A DNA stretch of 64,000 nucleotides from Fibrobacteria bacterium (GCA_025360005.1 JANYDA010000009.1:62001-126000), one strand, 5' to 3'. Shown: positions 24,586 to 34,834, counted from the stretch's first letter. Translations and numbers: made by a program. The notes: a model not told the origin generated them from the letters alone.

Positions 24586-25782
24586 TCAGCCCTGCGGGGC
24601 CGGAACGTTTTGCGGCTTCCCAGCCGGGTGGCCGGTCAACGCCAGGTATTGGCGGCCGGAGGTGCGCCAGGAGAATCGATCGCGGAAGTAACGCCGTTGC
24701 GCTTCGATTTCCGCGTCTGTGCGGATGCGCGGCAATTCGCGGGCCAAGGCTTCCGCCAGCGCGGCGATATCGCCGGCGGCGACCAAGGTGCCGTAGTCGC
24801 CCGCCACTTCCGGGATGGCGCAAGCGGTGGTGGAGATGAGATTCTGGCCCGTGGCCAGCGTCTCCAGGATGGCGTTGCCGAAAGACTCCTCCAGGCTGGG
24901 CAGCAGCACCAGCCGGCAGGCGGTGATGGCTTTGACCAATTGGGGACCGGAAAGCCATCCCGAAAAAACCACTTCCTTATGCGCGCCCGCATCCAAGGCC
25001 GTCTTCTCCAGCCTTTCCCGCAACGGGCCGTCCCCGGCGAAGATGAGCGGATGGGCGCGGCGCAGTTCCGGAGGCAAGCGCAGAAAGGCCTCCAGGGCAT
25101 GCAGGGCGCCTTTATTGGCGGCCAGCCTCCCGAAGAAGAGCACGCCTTTCTGTCCCGCCTCGCGGAAAACGGTTGCGAAGAAAAGCGGATCGAGTCCGTT
25201 GGGGATCACGGCCGCGCGCGAAGCCGGGATGCCGAAGCAGGTGCGCAATTGTTCCAGCGAGAAGGCGCTGGTGCAGGTGGAAACGTCCGCGCGGCGGGCC
25301 GCCAGCGCCACCGCTACATAACGCGGTTCCTTGAAGAAGATACGCAGCCAGGTGGAAAGGCGCGTCCAGTCGCATCCCATCAGGAAATCATCGTAGGTAT
25401 TGCGGCTGCTGAATACCAAGGGGCCGCGCGCGCGGATGCGATGCAACAAGCAGGCCTCGTCCCCGTTGCCGATCAGGAGCGTATCGGGTCCGCATAATGG
25501 GCGCACCTTGGCGAGGAAGGGCAGTCCGTTCAGAAAGCGGAGCGGGGAACTGACGGATGGACGGACGGCGATGAAGAAGGCCCAGCGGACCTGGTAGGGG
25601 AGATCGGCTGGCAGCGGCACGGTTTCCCAGGGCACCTTGCTGAAGACGACGCACACATTTTTTCCCGCTTCGGCCATGGCCGAGGCCAGCATATGCACGG
25701 ATTTCTGGGCGCCGCCTTTATAGCGCGACCAGGGCGAGTAATTGCAGGTGATGACCACATCGAAAGGGACGGTTGGTTTCAA
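24586..25782 (-). CDS. GT4-family glycosyltransferase
   Basis: The 398-aa cytoplasmic GT-B-fold glycosyltransferase (group 1/GT4) would transfer a sugar from a nucleotide-sugar donor. The N-terminal domain opens with DVVITCNYSPWSRYKGGAQKSVHMLASAMAEAG (Gly-rich acceptor loop), the hinge is IPNGLDPLFF, and the donor domain has VLFFGRLAANKGALHALEAF and the E-x7-E motif in LPSLEESFGNAILETLATGQNLI. The length is typical. It is followed by a polysaccharide deacetylase on the same strand, a common pairing in surface-polysaccharide biosynthesis. Donor and acceptor are not readable from sequence. Confidence 0.9.
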   Translation of the reverse strand: MKPTVPFDVVITCNYSPWSRYKGGAQKSVHMLASAMAEAGKNVCVVFSKVPWETVPLPADLPYQVRWAFFIAVRPSVSSPLRFLNGLPFLAKVRPLCGPDTLLIGNGDEACLLHRIRARGPLVFSSRNTYDDFLMGCDWTRLSTWLRIFFKEPRYVAVALAARRADVSTCTSAFSLEQLRTCFGIPASRAAVIPNGLDPLFFATVFREAGQKGVLFFGRLAANKGALHALEAFLRLPPELRRAHPLIFAGDGPLRERLEKTALDAGAHKEVVFSGWLSGPQLVKAITACRLVLLPSLEESFGNAILETLATGQNLISTTACAIPEVAGDYGTLVAAGDIAALAEALARELPRIRTDAEIEAQRRYFRDRFSWRTSGRQYLALTGHPAGKPQNVPAPQG

Positions 25783-25863
25783 TAGTCGATCCGGATTGGA
25801 ATTCCGGAAGGGAAAGATAGCATGGAAAGCGGACTATGACTGGCGCCGGCTTCGATCCGGGCG

Positions 25864-26241
25864 TTAGTTGAACATGACCATATGATTGTGGGAGTCGGTG
25901 CTGCCGTCCGAACTGGTAGCCATCACCTGGCCTTTGGCTTTCAGGGTCACCATGTCCGCGGCGGTAAGGCTTAGGGTGTGGTTGTGGTCGGCCGCGCCCT
26001 GGATATCCAGGGAGACGTCCCCGCCGGCATCGATCTGGGCTTTGGTGACGATGGCGCGATGGGCCTTGGGATGGTTGCCGCTGATGGTGCCGGCGGCATC
26101 GCCCGGGTTGAGGCTGCTGTCCGAACCGCTATCGGTGCTGTTGCATCCGGTGACGGTGATGACGACGCCGGCGAAAAGCGCCGCCGCCGCGGAGCCGATG
26201 AATTCCCTGCGGCCGAAACCGGCTTGATTCTCCGTTGCCAT
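25864..26241 (-). CDS. small Tat-like secreted lipoprotein with HNH clusters
   Basis: This 125-aa protein starts with a twin-arginine-like signal (GRREFIGSAAAALFAG) running into a lipobox-like VTGC. The mature ~90 residues carry two His-x-His clusters, DHNHTLSLTAADMVTLKAKG and SHNHMVMFN, the second at the C-terminus, a pattern suggestive of copper or other metal binding. Use of Tat export would fit a cofactor loaded before export. No family is recognised. It lies 41 bp downstream of the giant TPR gene on the same strand and may be co-transcribed with it. The metal-binding role is inference from residues only. Confidence 0.7.
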   Translation of the reverse strand: MATENQAGFGRREFIGSAAAALFAGVVITVTGCNSTDSGSDSSLNPGDAAGTISGNHPKAHRAIVTKAQIDAGGDVSLDIQGAADHNHTLSLTAADMVTLKAKGQVMATSSDGSTDSHNHMVMFN

Positions 26242-26281
26242 GGAAGCCTCCTGGTTCGATACTGCAGCCTAATCTAACCGC

Positions 26282-29200
26282 CTAATAACCTTTAGGCAGC
26301 ACGCTCTTGTCGCCTCCCAGCTTTTTATAGGATTTGAAGTATTCTTCGGCTTGTTTTTTCTGGTAGGAACGGTCGGCGGCCACCCCCGCATAGAAATAGG
26401 AAAGCGGTTCGTCCGGGCACAGCGTCATGACCTGGCGGCTGTTGGAGGCTATCCCCTCCACGTTCTCGAGCGCCAGGTTCACCTTCTGCGATTCGATGTG
26501 CACCTCGCAGGCCCGCGGGTTGCGCGTCAGGGATTCCTTGAGGAAATCCCGCGCTTCGTCCTTGCGGCCTTGGGCCATCATCGCTTCGGCCAGGGCCACT
26601 ATGCCCCGCGCGTAGTCTTCGTCGGCTTCCATGCTCTTCTGGGCCCAGTTCTCGGCATCCTTGGGACTGCCGTTCGCAAGGCTCGCCTCGGACAGCTCCG
26701 CGAACACCTCCGGGGTGGGGAACACCTCCGAGGCCTGCACCAGGTAGTCGCCGGCTTCCGTCGGGTTCTTCTGTGAAAGGCTCACCGAGGCCAGACCGCG
26801 CAGGCCCAGGGCCCTATCCGGCTTAGAGGCGTTCTGCGCCAGCGCATAGAAGAAGGCGCGCGCCTCGTTGACCTGGCCGGAGGCCATCAGGATCATACCC
26901 GAGTAATACGCCGCGCCGGACAGGTCCGCGCGCAGGCGCAGGGCTTCCTTGAATTCCTTCAGCGCCAAAGGATTGTTCTTCTGCTCATAATGCGCAAGCG
27001 CCAGGTTGAAGAGATAATCGGGATTCTCCTTGTCCTGTTTCACCAGCGCCTCGAAAATGTCCGCCGCGTTTTCCCGTTCGCGCAAAGCCGCCAGGGATTT
27101 GCCCAGCGCCAGGCGCACTTGCGGTTCCTTGGCGAAGGCGGAGGCTTCGATTTCCCTTTTGGCGTCGTAAGGCTTGCCGCGATCGAGGAGCGCTTCGGCA
27201 AGGCCGGCCACCGAGCGCGCGGACGGGGCTTTCAGGTTGGCTTCCTGGTACAGCGGCAAGGCCGCTTCCGGTTTGCCTACGCGGCGATACGCATCGGCCA
27301 GGGTAAGGCGGCCTTCCGGGTTCAAGCGCGCTTTGGCGGGTTCCAGGATCTCCAGGGCGGATTCGGCGTCGCCGCGGCGCAGGAAGATCTCGCCCATGCC
27401 TTGCGTGTATTCGATTTTTTCGGGCGCGGCTTGCGAAGCCTGCGCGAACATTTCTTCCGCTTTCTCCAGTTTCCCCGCTTTCAAAGCGAGTTCGCCGAGC
27501 CAGGCGCTGGCCTCGTCGTCTTCCGGTTGCATGGCCACCAGATCCTCCAGGGCAGGTTCCGCCTTGTCCAGGCTGCCTGCCTCGCGATGCAGGCGCGCCA
27601 GCCCGCGCATGGTGTACGCATTGCGGTCCCCCAAGGCATAGGCTTTATCCCAGGCCTGCATGGCTTCGGGATTGCGTTTTGATCCTTCCAGGGCATCGCC
27701 GTAACGGGCCCAAGCGTCGGCGTCGTTGTCGCGGACCAGCGCCGCGCGGCGGTAAAGCGCGGCAGCGGAGGGATATTCGCCGGCCTTGAGGCGGATTTCG
27801 CCCAGGGCCACGCAGGCATCGGTGTTGCCGGAGTCGAGGCGGACCACATCAGCCAAGGCGGCGGGGATTTCCGCTTGCAGGTTCAAGGCACGCGTCATGT
27901 CCAGGCGGGCCACGGCCGCGGCTTTGTCCTGATCGTCCAGGCTGAGCGCGCGTTTGTAAGCTTCCAAGGCGGGCTTGATCTGGTTCGCGGCCGCTTGGCA
28001 ATCGCCCAGGAGCCTCCAGGCTTTTGCCAATACGGGCTTGGCTTCCGGCGATTGTTCCAATCCCAGCTTGAGCAGGGGAGCGGCGGATGGGTAGTCGCGG
28101 TTGTCCGCCATCCACATACCCATATACAGGTTGGCCTTCTTGTGCTTGGGATCGCGCTCCAGCATCAGCCCGTAGAGTTCGATGGCCTTGGCGGTTTCCC
28201 CCTTGGCCAGATATTCTTCGGAACCCGTGCGCAGCAGCTCCAGCAATTCGGCCGAGTAGGTGGGATCCTTCGGCTTCAATTCATCGGCGCGGATCAGGAA
28301 CTCCAGCGCCTTCTCCTTGTTCTTGGCGTCCAGGTAGGCTTGGCCCGTGCGGAACGCCAGGGCCGCGTCCGTGGGGGCCAGCAGCATCCAGTGATCGAGC
28401 GCATCGGCCACCTTGGGCAAATCCTTCTGCCGCAGATAGGCGTCCGCCAGCAATTCCCACGCGTGCGGGGCGGTGGCTTCCAAAGCCGTCCACCGTTCCA
28501 GCCAGGTTACCGCATCCCGGTTCTTTCCCAAGCCCATGGCCAATTCCGATCCGGCGCGCAGTGACGGTAGATCGTTCCCGTCCTTTTCCAGGATTTGCCG
28601 GTACAGATCCAAGGCGCGCGGATCCTTGCCCAGCGCGTTGGCCAAGGCGCGTTGGATGGGCGGCTCGCCCGGGAAATTCCTGTTGCCGATATCCAGGATC
28701 TCGGCCAGGTAGGGGGATTTGTTGGCATCGGCATACAACCAGGCTTTGTCGAATGCCTGGCGCAGCGCGGCTTGTGACTCGGGGGATGCAGCTGGCTTGG
28801 CGGAGGTGGCCGCTTCCTGGCGATAGACCAGATAATCGCGGAAGGCTTTGTGGGCCGGTCCCTTTTTATCCTGGTACGCATACAGCTCGGCCAACGGCGA
28901 GAGCAGTTCTTTGTCCTTGGCGGTCTCTTCGGCCAGCGCCTTTTCGAACGGGATCATGCGCGGCATATCGTAACGCCGGAAGTATTCCTTGGCCAGGATG
29001 ACGCGGCCGCGATGGTATTGAGGATGGGACTTGACCAGCTTCTCCAATGGCGCCGGATCGCCCGTGAACTTGAATTGCAGCTCCGCCAGTTGGAATGAGT
29101 ATTCCGGGTCCTGGCCCTTGATTGCGATCAGCATGCGCAGGGAGTTCTCCAGGCTGGCGGTGTCGCGTTTGCCCTGGGCCAGGCGATGCATGGCTTTGAG

Positions 29201-32200
29201 GGCGTCCGCATCCGAGTTGTTGCGCGCGGTCCATTGCCCGTAGTTCTCGATGGCGGCCGCGGTGTCGCGGGCCTTCTCCTTGGCCCGCGCCAATTGCAAT
29301 TGGTAATCCTTGTAGGCCGCATCCAGGCGCACCAGGGATTCCAGCATGGCCACACGGCCGGTTTCGTCGCCGGTTTTCGCGAACAGATTGCACAAGGTAT
29401 CCAAAAGGCCGATGTTGCCGGCTTCATGATCCAGGCGCAAGCGGTACAGCGGCAGGGCTTTGGCGTATTGGTTGGTATGCGCGTAGGCCAGGGCCGCTTC
29501 CGGGATCCATTTGGGTTCCTCGCCGCCGCCCCGGTCGGCCGACTTATCCGCCGTGCCGGCTATGGCGGCCGCGAGCTTGTCCCAGGCCTTGGCGGAACCT
29601 GCATAGTCGCCGTTGTAGAAGTACGCCATCGCCAAGCCTAAGCGTTCATGCTGGCTGGGGCTGCGATCTTCCGCGAATTGGTAGAGCCGCAGGTTGGCCT
29701 TGAATTCCTCCGGCGTGCGCAGGGCCTGGGCGTAGGTATGCGCGAAGGACAGATTGGAAGGCTGCAATTCATACGCCTTGCGGAAGCAAGCCACGCCCAG
29801 ATCGCCCACCTGCAAATGGTCGCGGCATTGGCCCAGGCGGAACCAGGATTCCGCGTCCTTGGGGCGTAGCTCGGTGACTTCGCTCAACAGGCGCGCGGTC
29901 TGGCGGTAGGTTTTGCGGCTGAAATAGAAATCCGCCAGCCGAATGAGATGATCGGCCTTGTTGGCGGAATCCAGTTGGGCAAGTTTTTCCAGGACCACCA
30001 CGTAGGTCACGCGTTGATCCTGTTTGGCGGGGGAGACCAGCGGCAGCAGCATCCTGAAGGCGCGCAATTCGTTGGGGCTGGTGGTGAGGCAAGCGCGGAT
30101 GTTGGTGATGGCCGCCGCCGTATCCTTGGCGCGCAAGTCCAGCTCCGCCAGCCGCAGCAGGCCGCCCGCGTTCTCCTTGTCCACCGCCAAAAGCAATTGC
30201 AAGGTCTTGCGGATGACCGCCGGATCCTTCATGGTCTTCTCGTAGGCGAGGATCTGCACTTGCCGGATCTCCTTGTCGAAGTCGCCGGTAAGCTCGAAGA
30301 ATTTTTCCGCCAGCGCGGCGGTCAGGGCGTAGTTCTTGCCGCGGTAGCAGGCCATCACGGCGTCGCGATCGCCCCATAGGCGCTTGGGCGCCAGCTTATA
30401 GGCCATGGCCAAGTGGGCGGCAGCCGGTTCCCATTGCCCTTGCAGGCCGTAGCCCCGGCCCAGCAGCAGGAACAGGTCCGCGTTGTTGGCGTCGGAACGG
30501 GAGGTTTCCGGGCGGGCGTCGATCTCCTGCATCAGTTTGAAGTGCTTCAGGATCTGTTGGTTGCTCTGGACGGCATGCGGCAAAAGGCGCTGGTAATTCT
30601 GGTTGAGCGGGCTCAGTTCCAGGGCCGTGCTCAGGTAGGCGTACGCCTTGGTCTTATCCTGCTTTTGCAGGAAGAGCTTGGCCAATTCGAATTGCGCCTC
30701 GTGCGCGCTGGAGTCGATGTTCTGGATTTCCGTCAGCACGTCGGCCAGGTCTTCCTTCTTGCCCTTCTCTTTCATCAAGGTGATGAGACGATCGCGGACG
30801 GACTTGTCCTTGGGCGCAAGGTACAGGGCGTTCCGGTAGAGCCCGATGGATTTGTCGAAACGGCCCAGCAACTCGTTCAGGCGCGCCAGGCGGATGATAA
30901 GCTCCAGGTTTCCGTTTTGCAGGCGCAACAGGCCTTCCAAGGCGTCCGCCAGCTTGGCCTTGTCCCCGTTGGCGTCCAGCGCTTCGATCAGGGAATGCCA
31001 GGGCTTTTCCTCCATGGGCTTCACCTCGGTCCAGCGCTTGGCCCATTTGGCCTGCGCGCCCTTGTCGCCCAATGCCCGCGCCAGCTCGGCGGCTTTCTGA
31101 ATGGCGCCCTGATCGTCCGGGGACTTGGCCAGCAGGGATTGGTAGGCTTCCAACGCGGAGCGGGTGGTTCCCAGCGAGGCGGCATAGTCCGCCATCAGGC
31201 CCAGATCCTGGGGAAAGGATTCGCAGCCGATCCTGAGGATGGAGGTAAGGTTGGGCGATTTGAATTCGACCGCGTAGGCGTACACCTTGTCGAATACATC
31301 GCGCTCTTTACGTTTGACCGCCAGCCAATTGTAATAAGCCTGATGGGCCTGCGCGTTCTTCTTCTGCCAGGCGTAGAGATCCGCCAGCGGTTCCAGCAGC
31401 GCGGCGTTGGAGGCTGCCTCATTGGCAAGGAAAGGCTCCAGCGCGGCCAGGGCCGTCCACGCGCGTTTGGCGTGGTATTCCCAGACCAACAGCAGCTTGC
31501 CCTGGCGGTAATCCGGATTCACCTTCACCAATTCTTCCAGTTCCTTGGTCTCGCCGCTGCGCGCGAAATACAGTTCCGCCAATTGGAAGCGGCTGGCCCG
31601 ATCGGGCGTCTTCAGCTGGGTCAGGCAGCGCAGCGCTTCGATGAGCGCGGTGGTATCTTTCTGCTTCTCCGCCAGATCATGGTAGGACCGCAGCGCGCCC
31701 GCATCGTCCGCATGGCGGAAGATCCATTGCGAATACAGGGCCAAGGCTTCCGCGGGCTGCCCGGCCTTTTCCTTGTCCCGGGCCAGGCGCAGCAGATAGT
31801 CGCCCACGGATTGATCTTCCTGCACCAGGCGTTCCATCATGCCCATCTTGCGCTTGCCGTCGCCCTCCTTGGCATACACTTCCGACAAGGTGGCCAGCAG
31901 CGCCACGTCGCGGGGATTGGCCGCCAGGCGTTTTTCCAGGATCGGCTTGGCCTTGTTGACCTGGCCCGCTCGCAGAAAGGAAAGCCCCGCCGTGGAGTCC
32001 TCGCCGATGGCGGCCGGATCGTTGGCCAGGAACCAATCCCATTCATGCGCGGCCGCGCTGTAGTCCCCGCCCAGGTACAGGGCATGCGCCAGCTTATGCT
32101 TTTCCGCCTTACCGGGATGGTTGCGTCCCACCAGGCGGATCACGTCCAGGTTGGCTTTCAGCTCTTGGTCCGTATTCAGGCAGGCCGCGAAGCTGCGCGC

Positions 32201-34342
32201 ATAGTCCGCGTTGCCGGGTTCCAGGCGATAGGCCTTTTCCAACGCCGCGTCCGCTCCCTCGCGGCCCAGCTTGGCCTGGCTCATGCCCAGGCGGTTCCAG
32301 AATCCGGCGTCGTTGGGAAAGGCGCCCATAAGCTTGGTCAGGGCTTCAGCCGCTTGCGACCATTTCCCGTTCTCGAAGAAGAAATAACCCATTTTCAAAT
32401 CATAGGCGCTTTGATTGGCCGGCTCCAGGCGGGCCAACTTATCCAAGGTGGTGAAATAAAGATCGCCGTCCTTGGCCTTCGCGGCCAGCGGTTCCAGGAA
32501 TTGCAGGCCGCGCTTGTCCTCCGGATGCGATTTGCTCCATTCGGCGCCGTGCCGTACCGCCCCCGCAGTATCCTTGGCGGCCAAATCCAATTCCGCCAGG
32601 CGGAAATACCATTTATCATCGTAAGGGTCCGCGGCCACCAGGTTCTGGATAGCCGTTCTCAGCTTGGCGGGCGCGGCGCCGGTCTCGGAAAGCGAAGCCA
32701 CGTTGATGCGCAGGATGTCCGCGTCCTTTGGGTTCGCCGACAGGAATTTTTCGGAAAGCGCGGCGGCGGAAGGGTAATCCTTTACCGCGAACAGATCGAG
32801 AATAGGCTGGCGATGGCCGTCCAAGAGCCTGGGATCCATATGCATTACGCGCACGTAGGCTTCCGCTGCGCGCTGCGGGTTCTTGAACAGGGAGTACCCG
32901 CGGCCCAGCAGGATCAGCAATTGCGCCGTGGGCGCCGGCCGTTGCGCCATTTTCTGGAGCAAGGCGAAATGGTTCAGGATCTGCGCGTCCGACGCGGCGA
33001 CCAGGGGCAGCAGATCCGTGTATTCCTCTTTGTCATGGGAGTTCAGCAAGGCCTTCTGCAGGTATTTGTACGCGCTCTCCTTGTCCTTGGCGGCCAGGAA
33101 CATCTTGGCCAATTGGAATTGGAAGGCGTGATCGCGGGGATTCTTCTTTTCGTTCTCCACCATGGTCTTGAGCCATGGCCCCGGTTCCGGGCGGCTGCCG
33201 GCCAGCGCCATCATGCGGTTCTTGGCGTCGGCGTGGGTGGGGTTGATGTCCAGCACGGCCTTATAGGCTTCCAAAGCCAGATCGGGACGTTTCAATTCCT
33301 CTTGCAGGCGCGCCATCGCCAACGGTATCTCCGCGTCCTTGGGCGCAAGGGTGCGGCAGGTTTCGTAGAACAGCAGGGCTTTTTCCTTATCGGACTTGGC
33401 CACCAGTTCCGCCAGGTGGCGGTTGTATTTCAGATCGGAAGAGAAGCGGGGCGCTATGTCCTGATAGATGGGCAGAGCCTTCTTGATCTCGCCGCGGGCC
33501 TCCAGCATTACCGCCAGGCCGCGGGCGGCGGTGAAATCCTCGGGATGGATCCTCAGGTATTGGGTGCGCATTTCCACCGACTTGATATTGGTTTCCCCGT
33601 ACAGGCCGCTCAATTCCAAAAGGATGGAGCCCTCGTCCGCCGCGCCTTTGGCGCCCTTGGATTTCTTCAGCAGGCCTTCCAGCACCGGCACCAGCTTTTC
33701 CTTCTGCAGGGGATGGCGGTAATAATCGGCCAGGTAGTCCAGCCCGGCGTCCGTGCCGGGGTAACGTGCGCGGAACCCCTCCCATTCCTTGAGCGCTTCG
33801 CCGCGGCTGCCGCCCGCCGACAGGGCGATGCACAGCTTTTCCCAGTCTTCCCGGTGGGATTGCACGTCGCGCGCGAGCTTGAAATAGGCCAGCGACTTGC
33901 GGTATTCCTTCAGCTCGAAAAGGCTTAGAGCGATAAGCCGTTGGGCCTGGGCGGAAGGCTTTTTCAACTTGAGCAACACGCGCTTGGCCTGATCGTAACG
34001 GCCCACCTGGTAATGCAGCATGCCGGCCGCTTCCTGCCAGCTTTCCTGCCCCGGTTTCCGCGCGATGCGATTTTCCAATTCCATCACGAAGTTGGCGGTA
34101 TCTATCCCGGCCACGTTCCCCCGCAGGATCTTGTCCACCGTAGCCTGGATATCCTTTTCCCCGCTTTCCGAACGCGCCGCGCCCGCCGCGGTTTTTTCCG
34201 CGCCCAAGGGAGGAAGCGATTGCGGCGATTTCGCTTTCGCCGCCGCCGGGACTCCGGACAACCCGGCGATGAGGAAAGCGGTCGTCCACGCATGGAGAGG
34301 GCGCGTCAAGGCAAAGGGGTTGGATTCCTGGAAGAGTTTCAT
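26282..34342 (-). CDS. giant tetratricopeptide-repeat protein
   Basis: The product is about 2686 aa from ATG 34342, preceded by GAGGT at ~7 nt; the frame is open to 34399 without an RBS. The signal peptide AWTTAFLIAGLSGVPAAAKA implies export. The rest is almost entirely TPR-like helical pairs (for example SAYKYLQKALLNSHDKEEY, ALPLYQEANLKAPSARSVAGL). Residues roughly 330-1170 and 1145-2020 align with each other at a nearly constant offset of 810-835 residues, so the gene contains an old internal duplication. The C-terminal ~650 residues are more regular TPRs. There is no enzymatic domain or membrane anchor after the signal. Probably a periplasmic or outer-membrane scaffold, unknown partner. 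Confidence 0.88.
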   Translation of the reverse strand: MKLFQESNPFALTRPLHAWTTAFLIAGLSGVPAAAKAKSPQSLPPLGAEKTAAGAARSESGEKDIQATVDKILRGNVAGIDTANFVMELENRIARKPGQESWQEAAGMLHYQVGRYDQAKRVLLKLKKPSAQAQRLIALSLFELKEYRKSLAYFKLARDVQSHREDWEKLCIALSAGGSRGEALKEWEGFRARYPGTDAGLDYLADYYRHPLQKEKLVPVLEGLLKKSKGAKGAADEGSILLELSGLYGETNIKSVEMRTQYLRIHPEDFTAARGLAVMLEARGEIKKALPIYQDIAPRFSSDLKYNRHLAELVAKSDKEKALLFYETCRTLAPKDAEIPLAMARLQEELKRPDLALEAYKAVLDINPTHADAKNRMMALAGSRPEPGPWLKTMVENEKKNPRDHAFQFQLAKMFLAAKDKESAYKYLQKALLNSHDKEEYTDLLPLVAASDAQILNHFALLQKMAQRPAPTAQLLILLGRGYSLFKNPQRAAEAYVRVMHMDPRLLDGHRQPILDLFAVKDYPSAAALSEKFLSANPKDADILRINVASLSETGAAPAKLRTAIQNLVAADPYDDKWYFRLAELDLAAKDTAGAVRHGAEWSKSHPEDKRGLQFLEPLAAKAKDGDLYFTTLDKLARLEPANQSAYDLKMGYFFFENGKWSQAAEALTKLMGAFPNDAGFWNRLGMSQAKLGREGADAALEKAYRLEPGNADYARSFAACLNTDQELKANLDVIRLVGRNHPGKAEKHKLAHALYLGGDYSAAAHEWDWFLANDPAAIGEDSTAGLSFLRAGQVNKAKPILEKRLAANPRDVALLATLSEVYAKEGDGKRKMGMMERLVQEDQSVGDYLLRLARDKEKAGQPAEALALYSQWIFRHADDAGALRSYHDLAEKQKDTTALIEALRCLTQLKTPDRASRFQLAELYFARSGETKELEELVKVNPDYRQGKLLLVWEYHAKRAWTALAALEPFLANEAASNAALLEPLADLYAWQKKNAQAHQAYYNWLAVKRKERDVFDKVYAYAVEFKSPNLTSILRIGCESFPQDLGLMADYAASLGTTRSALEAYQSLLAKSPDDQGAIQKAAELARALGDKGAQAKWAKRWTEVKPMEEKPWHSLIEALDANGDKAKLADALEGLLRLQNGNLELIIRLARLNELLGRFDKSIGLYRNALYLAPKDKSVRDRLITLMKEKGKKEDLADVLTEIQNIDSSAHEAQFELAKLFLQKQDKTKAYAYLSTALELSPLNQNYQRLLPHAVQSNQQILKHFKLMQEIDARPETSRSDANNADLFLLLGRGYGLQGQWEPAAAHLAMAYKLAPKRLWGDRDAVMACYRGKNYALTAALAEKFFELTGDFDKEIRQVQILAYEKTMKDPAVIRKTLQLLLAVDKENAGGLLRLAELDLRAKDTAAAITNIRACLTTSPNELRAFRMLLPLVSPAKQDQRVTYVVVLEKLAQLDSANKADHLIRLADFYFSRKTYRQTARLLSEVTELRPKDAESWFRLGQCRDHLQVGDLGVACFRKAYELQPSNLSFAHTYAQALRTPEEFKANLRLYQFAEDRSPSQHERLGLAMAYFYNGDYAGSAKAWDKLAAAIAGTADKSADRGGGEEPKWIPEAALAYAHTNQYAKALPLYRLRLDHEAGNIGLLDTLCNLFAKTGDETGRVAMLESLVRLDAAYKDYQLQLARAKEKARDTAAAIENYGQWTARNNSDADALKAMHRLAQGKRDTASLENSLRMLIAIKGQDPEYSFQLAELQFKFTGDPAPLEKLVKSHPQYHRGRVILAKEYFRRYDMPRMIPFEKALAEETAKDKELLSPLAELYAYQDKKGPAHKAFRDYLVYRQEAATSAKPAASPESQAALRQAFDKAWLYADANKSPYLAEILDIGNRNFPGEPPIQRALANALGKDPRALDLYRQILEKDGNDLPSLRAGSELAMGLGKNRDAVTWLERWTALEATAPHAWELLADAYLRQKDLPKVADALDHWMLLAPTDAALAFRTGQAYLDAKNKEKALEFLIRADELKPKDPTYSAELLELLRTGSEEYLAKGETAKAIELYGLMLERDPKHKKANLYMGMWMADNRDYPSAAPLLKLGLEQSPEAKPVLAKAWRLLGDCQAAANQIKPALEAYKRALSLDDQDKAAAVARLDMTRALNLQAEIPAALADVVRLDSGNTDACVALGEIRLKAGEYPSAAALYRRAALVRDNDADAWARYGDALEGSKRNPEAMQAWDKAYALGDRNAYTMRGLARLHREAGSLDKAEPALEDLVAMQPEDDEASAWLGELALKAGKLEKAEEMFAQASQAAPEKIEYTQGMGEIFLRRGDAESALEILEPAKARLNPEGRLTLADAYRRVGKPEAALPLYQEANLKAPSARSVAGLAEALLDRGKPYDAKREIEASAFAKEPQVRLALGKSLAALRERENAADIFEALVKQDKENPDYLFNLALAHYEQKNNPLALKEFKEALRLRADLSGAAYYSGMILMASGQVNEARAFFYALAQNASKPDRALGLRGLASVSLSQKNPTEAGDYLVQASEVFPTPEVFAELSEASLANGSPKDAENWAQKSMEADEDYARGIVALAEAMMAQGRKDEARDFLKESLTRNPRACEVHIESQKVNLALENVEGIASNSRQVMTLCPDEPLSYFYAGVAADRSYQKKQAEEYFKSYKKLGGDKSVLPKGY

Positions 34343-34539
34343 GTTCGCTACCTCGAAATGCGGATAAATCGACGGAAAAGGCGGCGCGGGATCCGCCACC
34401 CCTAATTATCCCACCCCAGGGAGCGATGTCAAGTTCAAGGGATGTAATATATGGGGTGAGCGCGCGCACGTTCGCTTTAACTTTTTGGGTTCCAAACTTG
34501 TATCTTCCGGGTACGGAGTCCTATAATAAGGGGAATTCC

Positions 34540-34767
34540 ATGGAAACGGTTTTTGATCACGAACCCACGGCCGAAGAGCTCAAATACCTGTTCCTTTCCG
34601 GCCAGTCCCGGGAAGAGTACGCCTCCTCCCATTCGGATCAGGAAACCGAGTATGGAAACATCTACGCCTTATATATGATCCGCGGCAACCGCGAGAAGGC
34701 ACTGGAATACCTGAACCGCATCAGGAATCCCAAGGAACGGTTCAACTCCAAGCCCCCGGAGACCTGA
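34540..34767 (+). CDS. small helical protein of unknown function
   Basis: The product is 75 aa from ATG 34540, with AAGGGG 6 nt upstream; the frame is open to 34426 but without an RBS. Acidic and helical by eye: METVFDHEPTAEELKYLFLSG, then GNIYALYMIRGNREKALEYLNRI, a TPR-like helix pair. No signal peptide. It lies 67 bp upstream of the cyclic-nucleotide-binding gene on the same strand and both may be co-transcribed. Not recognised as a known family, but the RBS and codon usage support a real gene. Confidence 0.65.
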   Translation: METVFDHEPTAEELKYLFLSGQSREEYASSHSDQETEYGNIYALYMIRGNREKALEYLNRIRNPKERFNSKPPET

Positions 34768-34834
34768 AAAGGTCTTGGGCCCGGGGACTCCCGATCCCCT
34801 TGCCCCCGCGAAGCGGAGAACCCGGAGTCCTCTT

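Noticed and set aside
30413-33928. 1171-codon open frame on the plus strand inside the giant TPR gene
   Set aside because: It is the antisense of the TPR coding sequence in a GC-rich gene. Its translation is compositionally odd (Gln/Gly/Arg/Leu-rich, no domains) and has no RBS or signal, while the minus strand shows clear TPR homology.
34522-34527. TATAAT upstream of the 75-aa gene
   Set aside because: It lies only 12 nt before the start codon and abuts the RBS, so transcription from it would leave almost no leader. A promoter further upstream is more likely.
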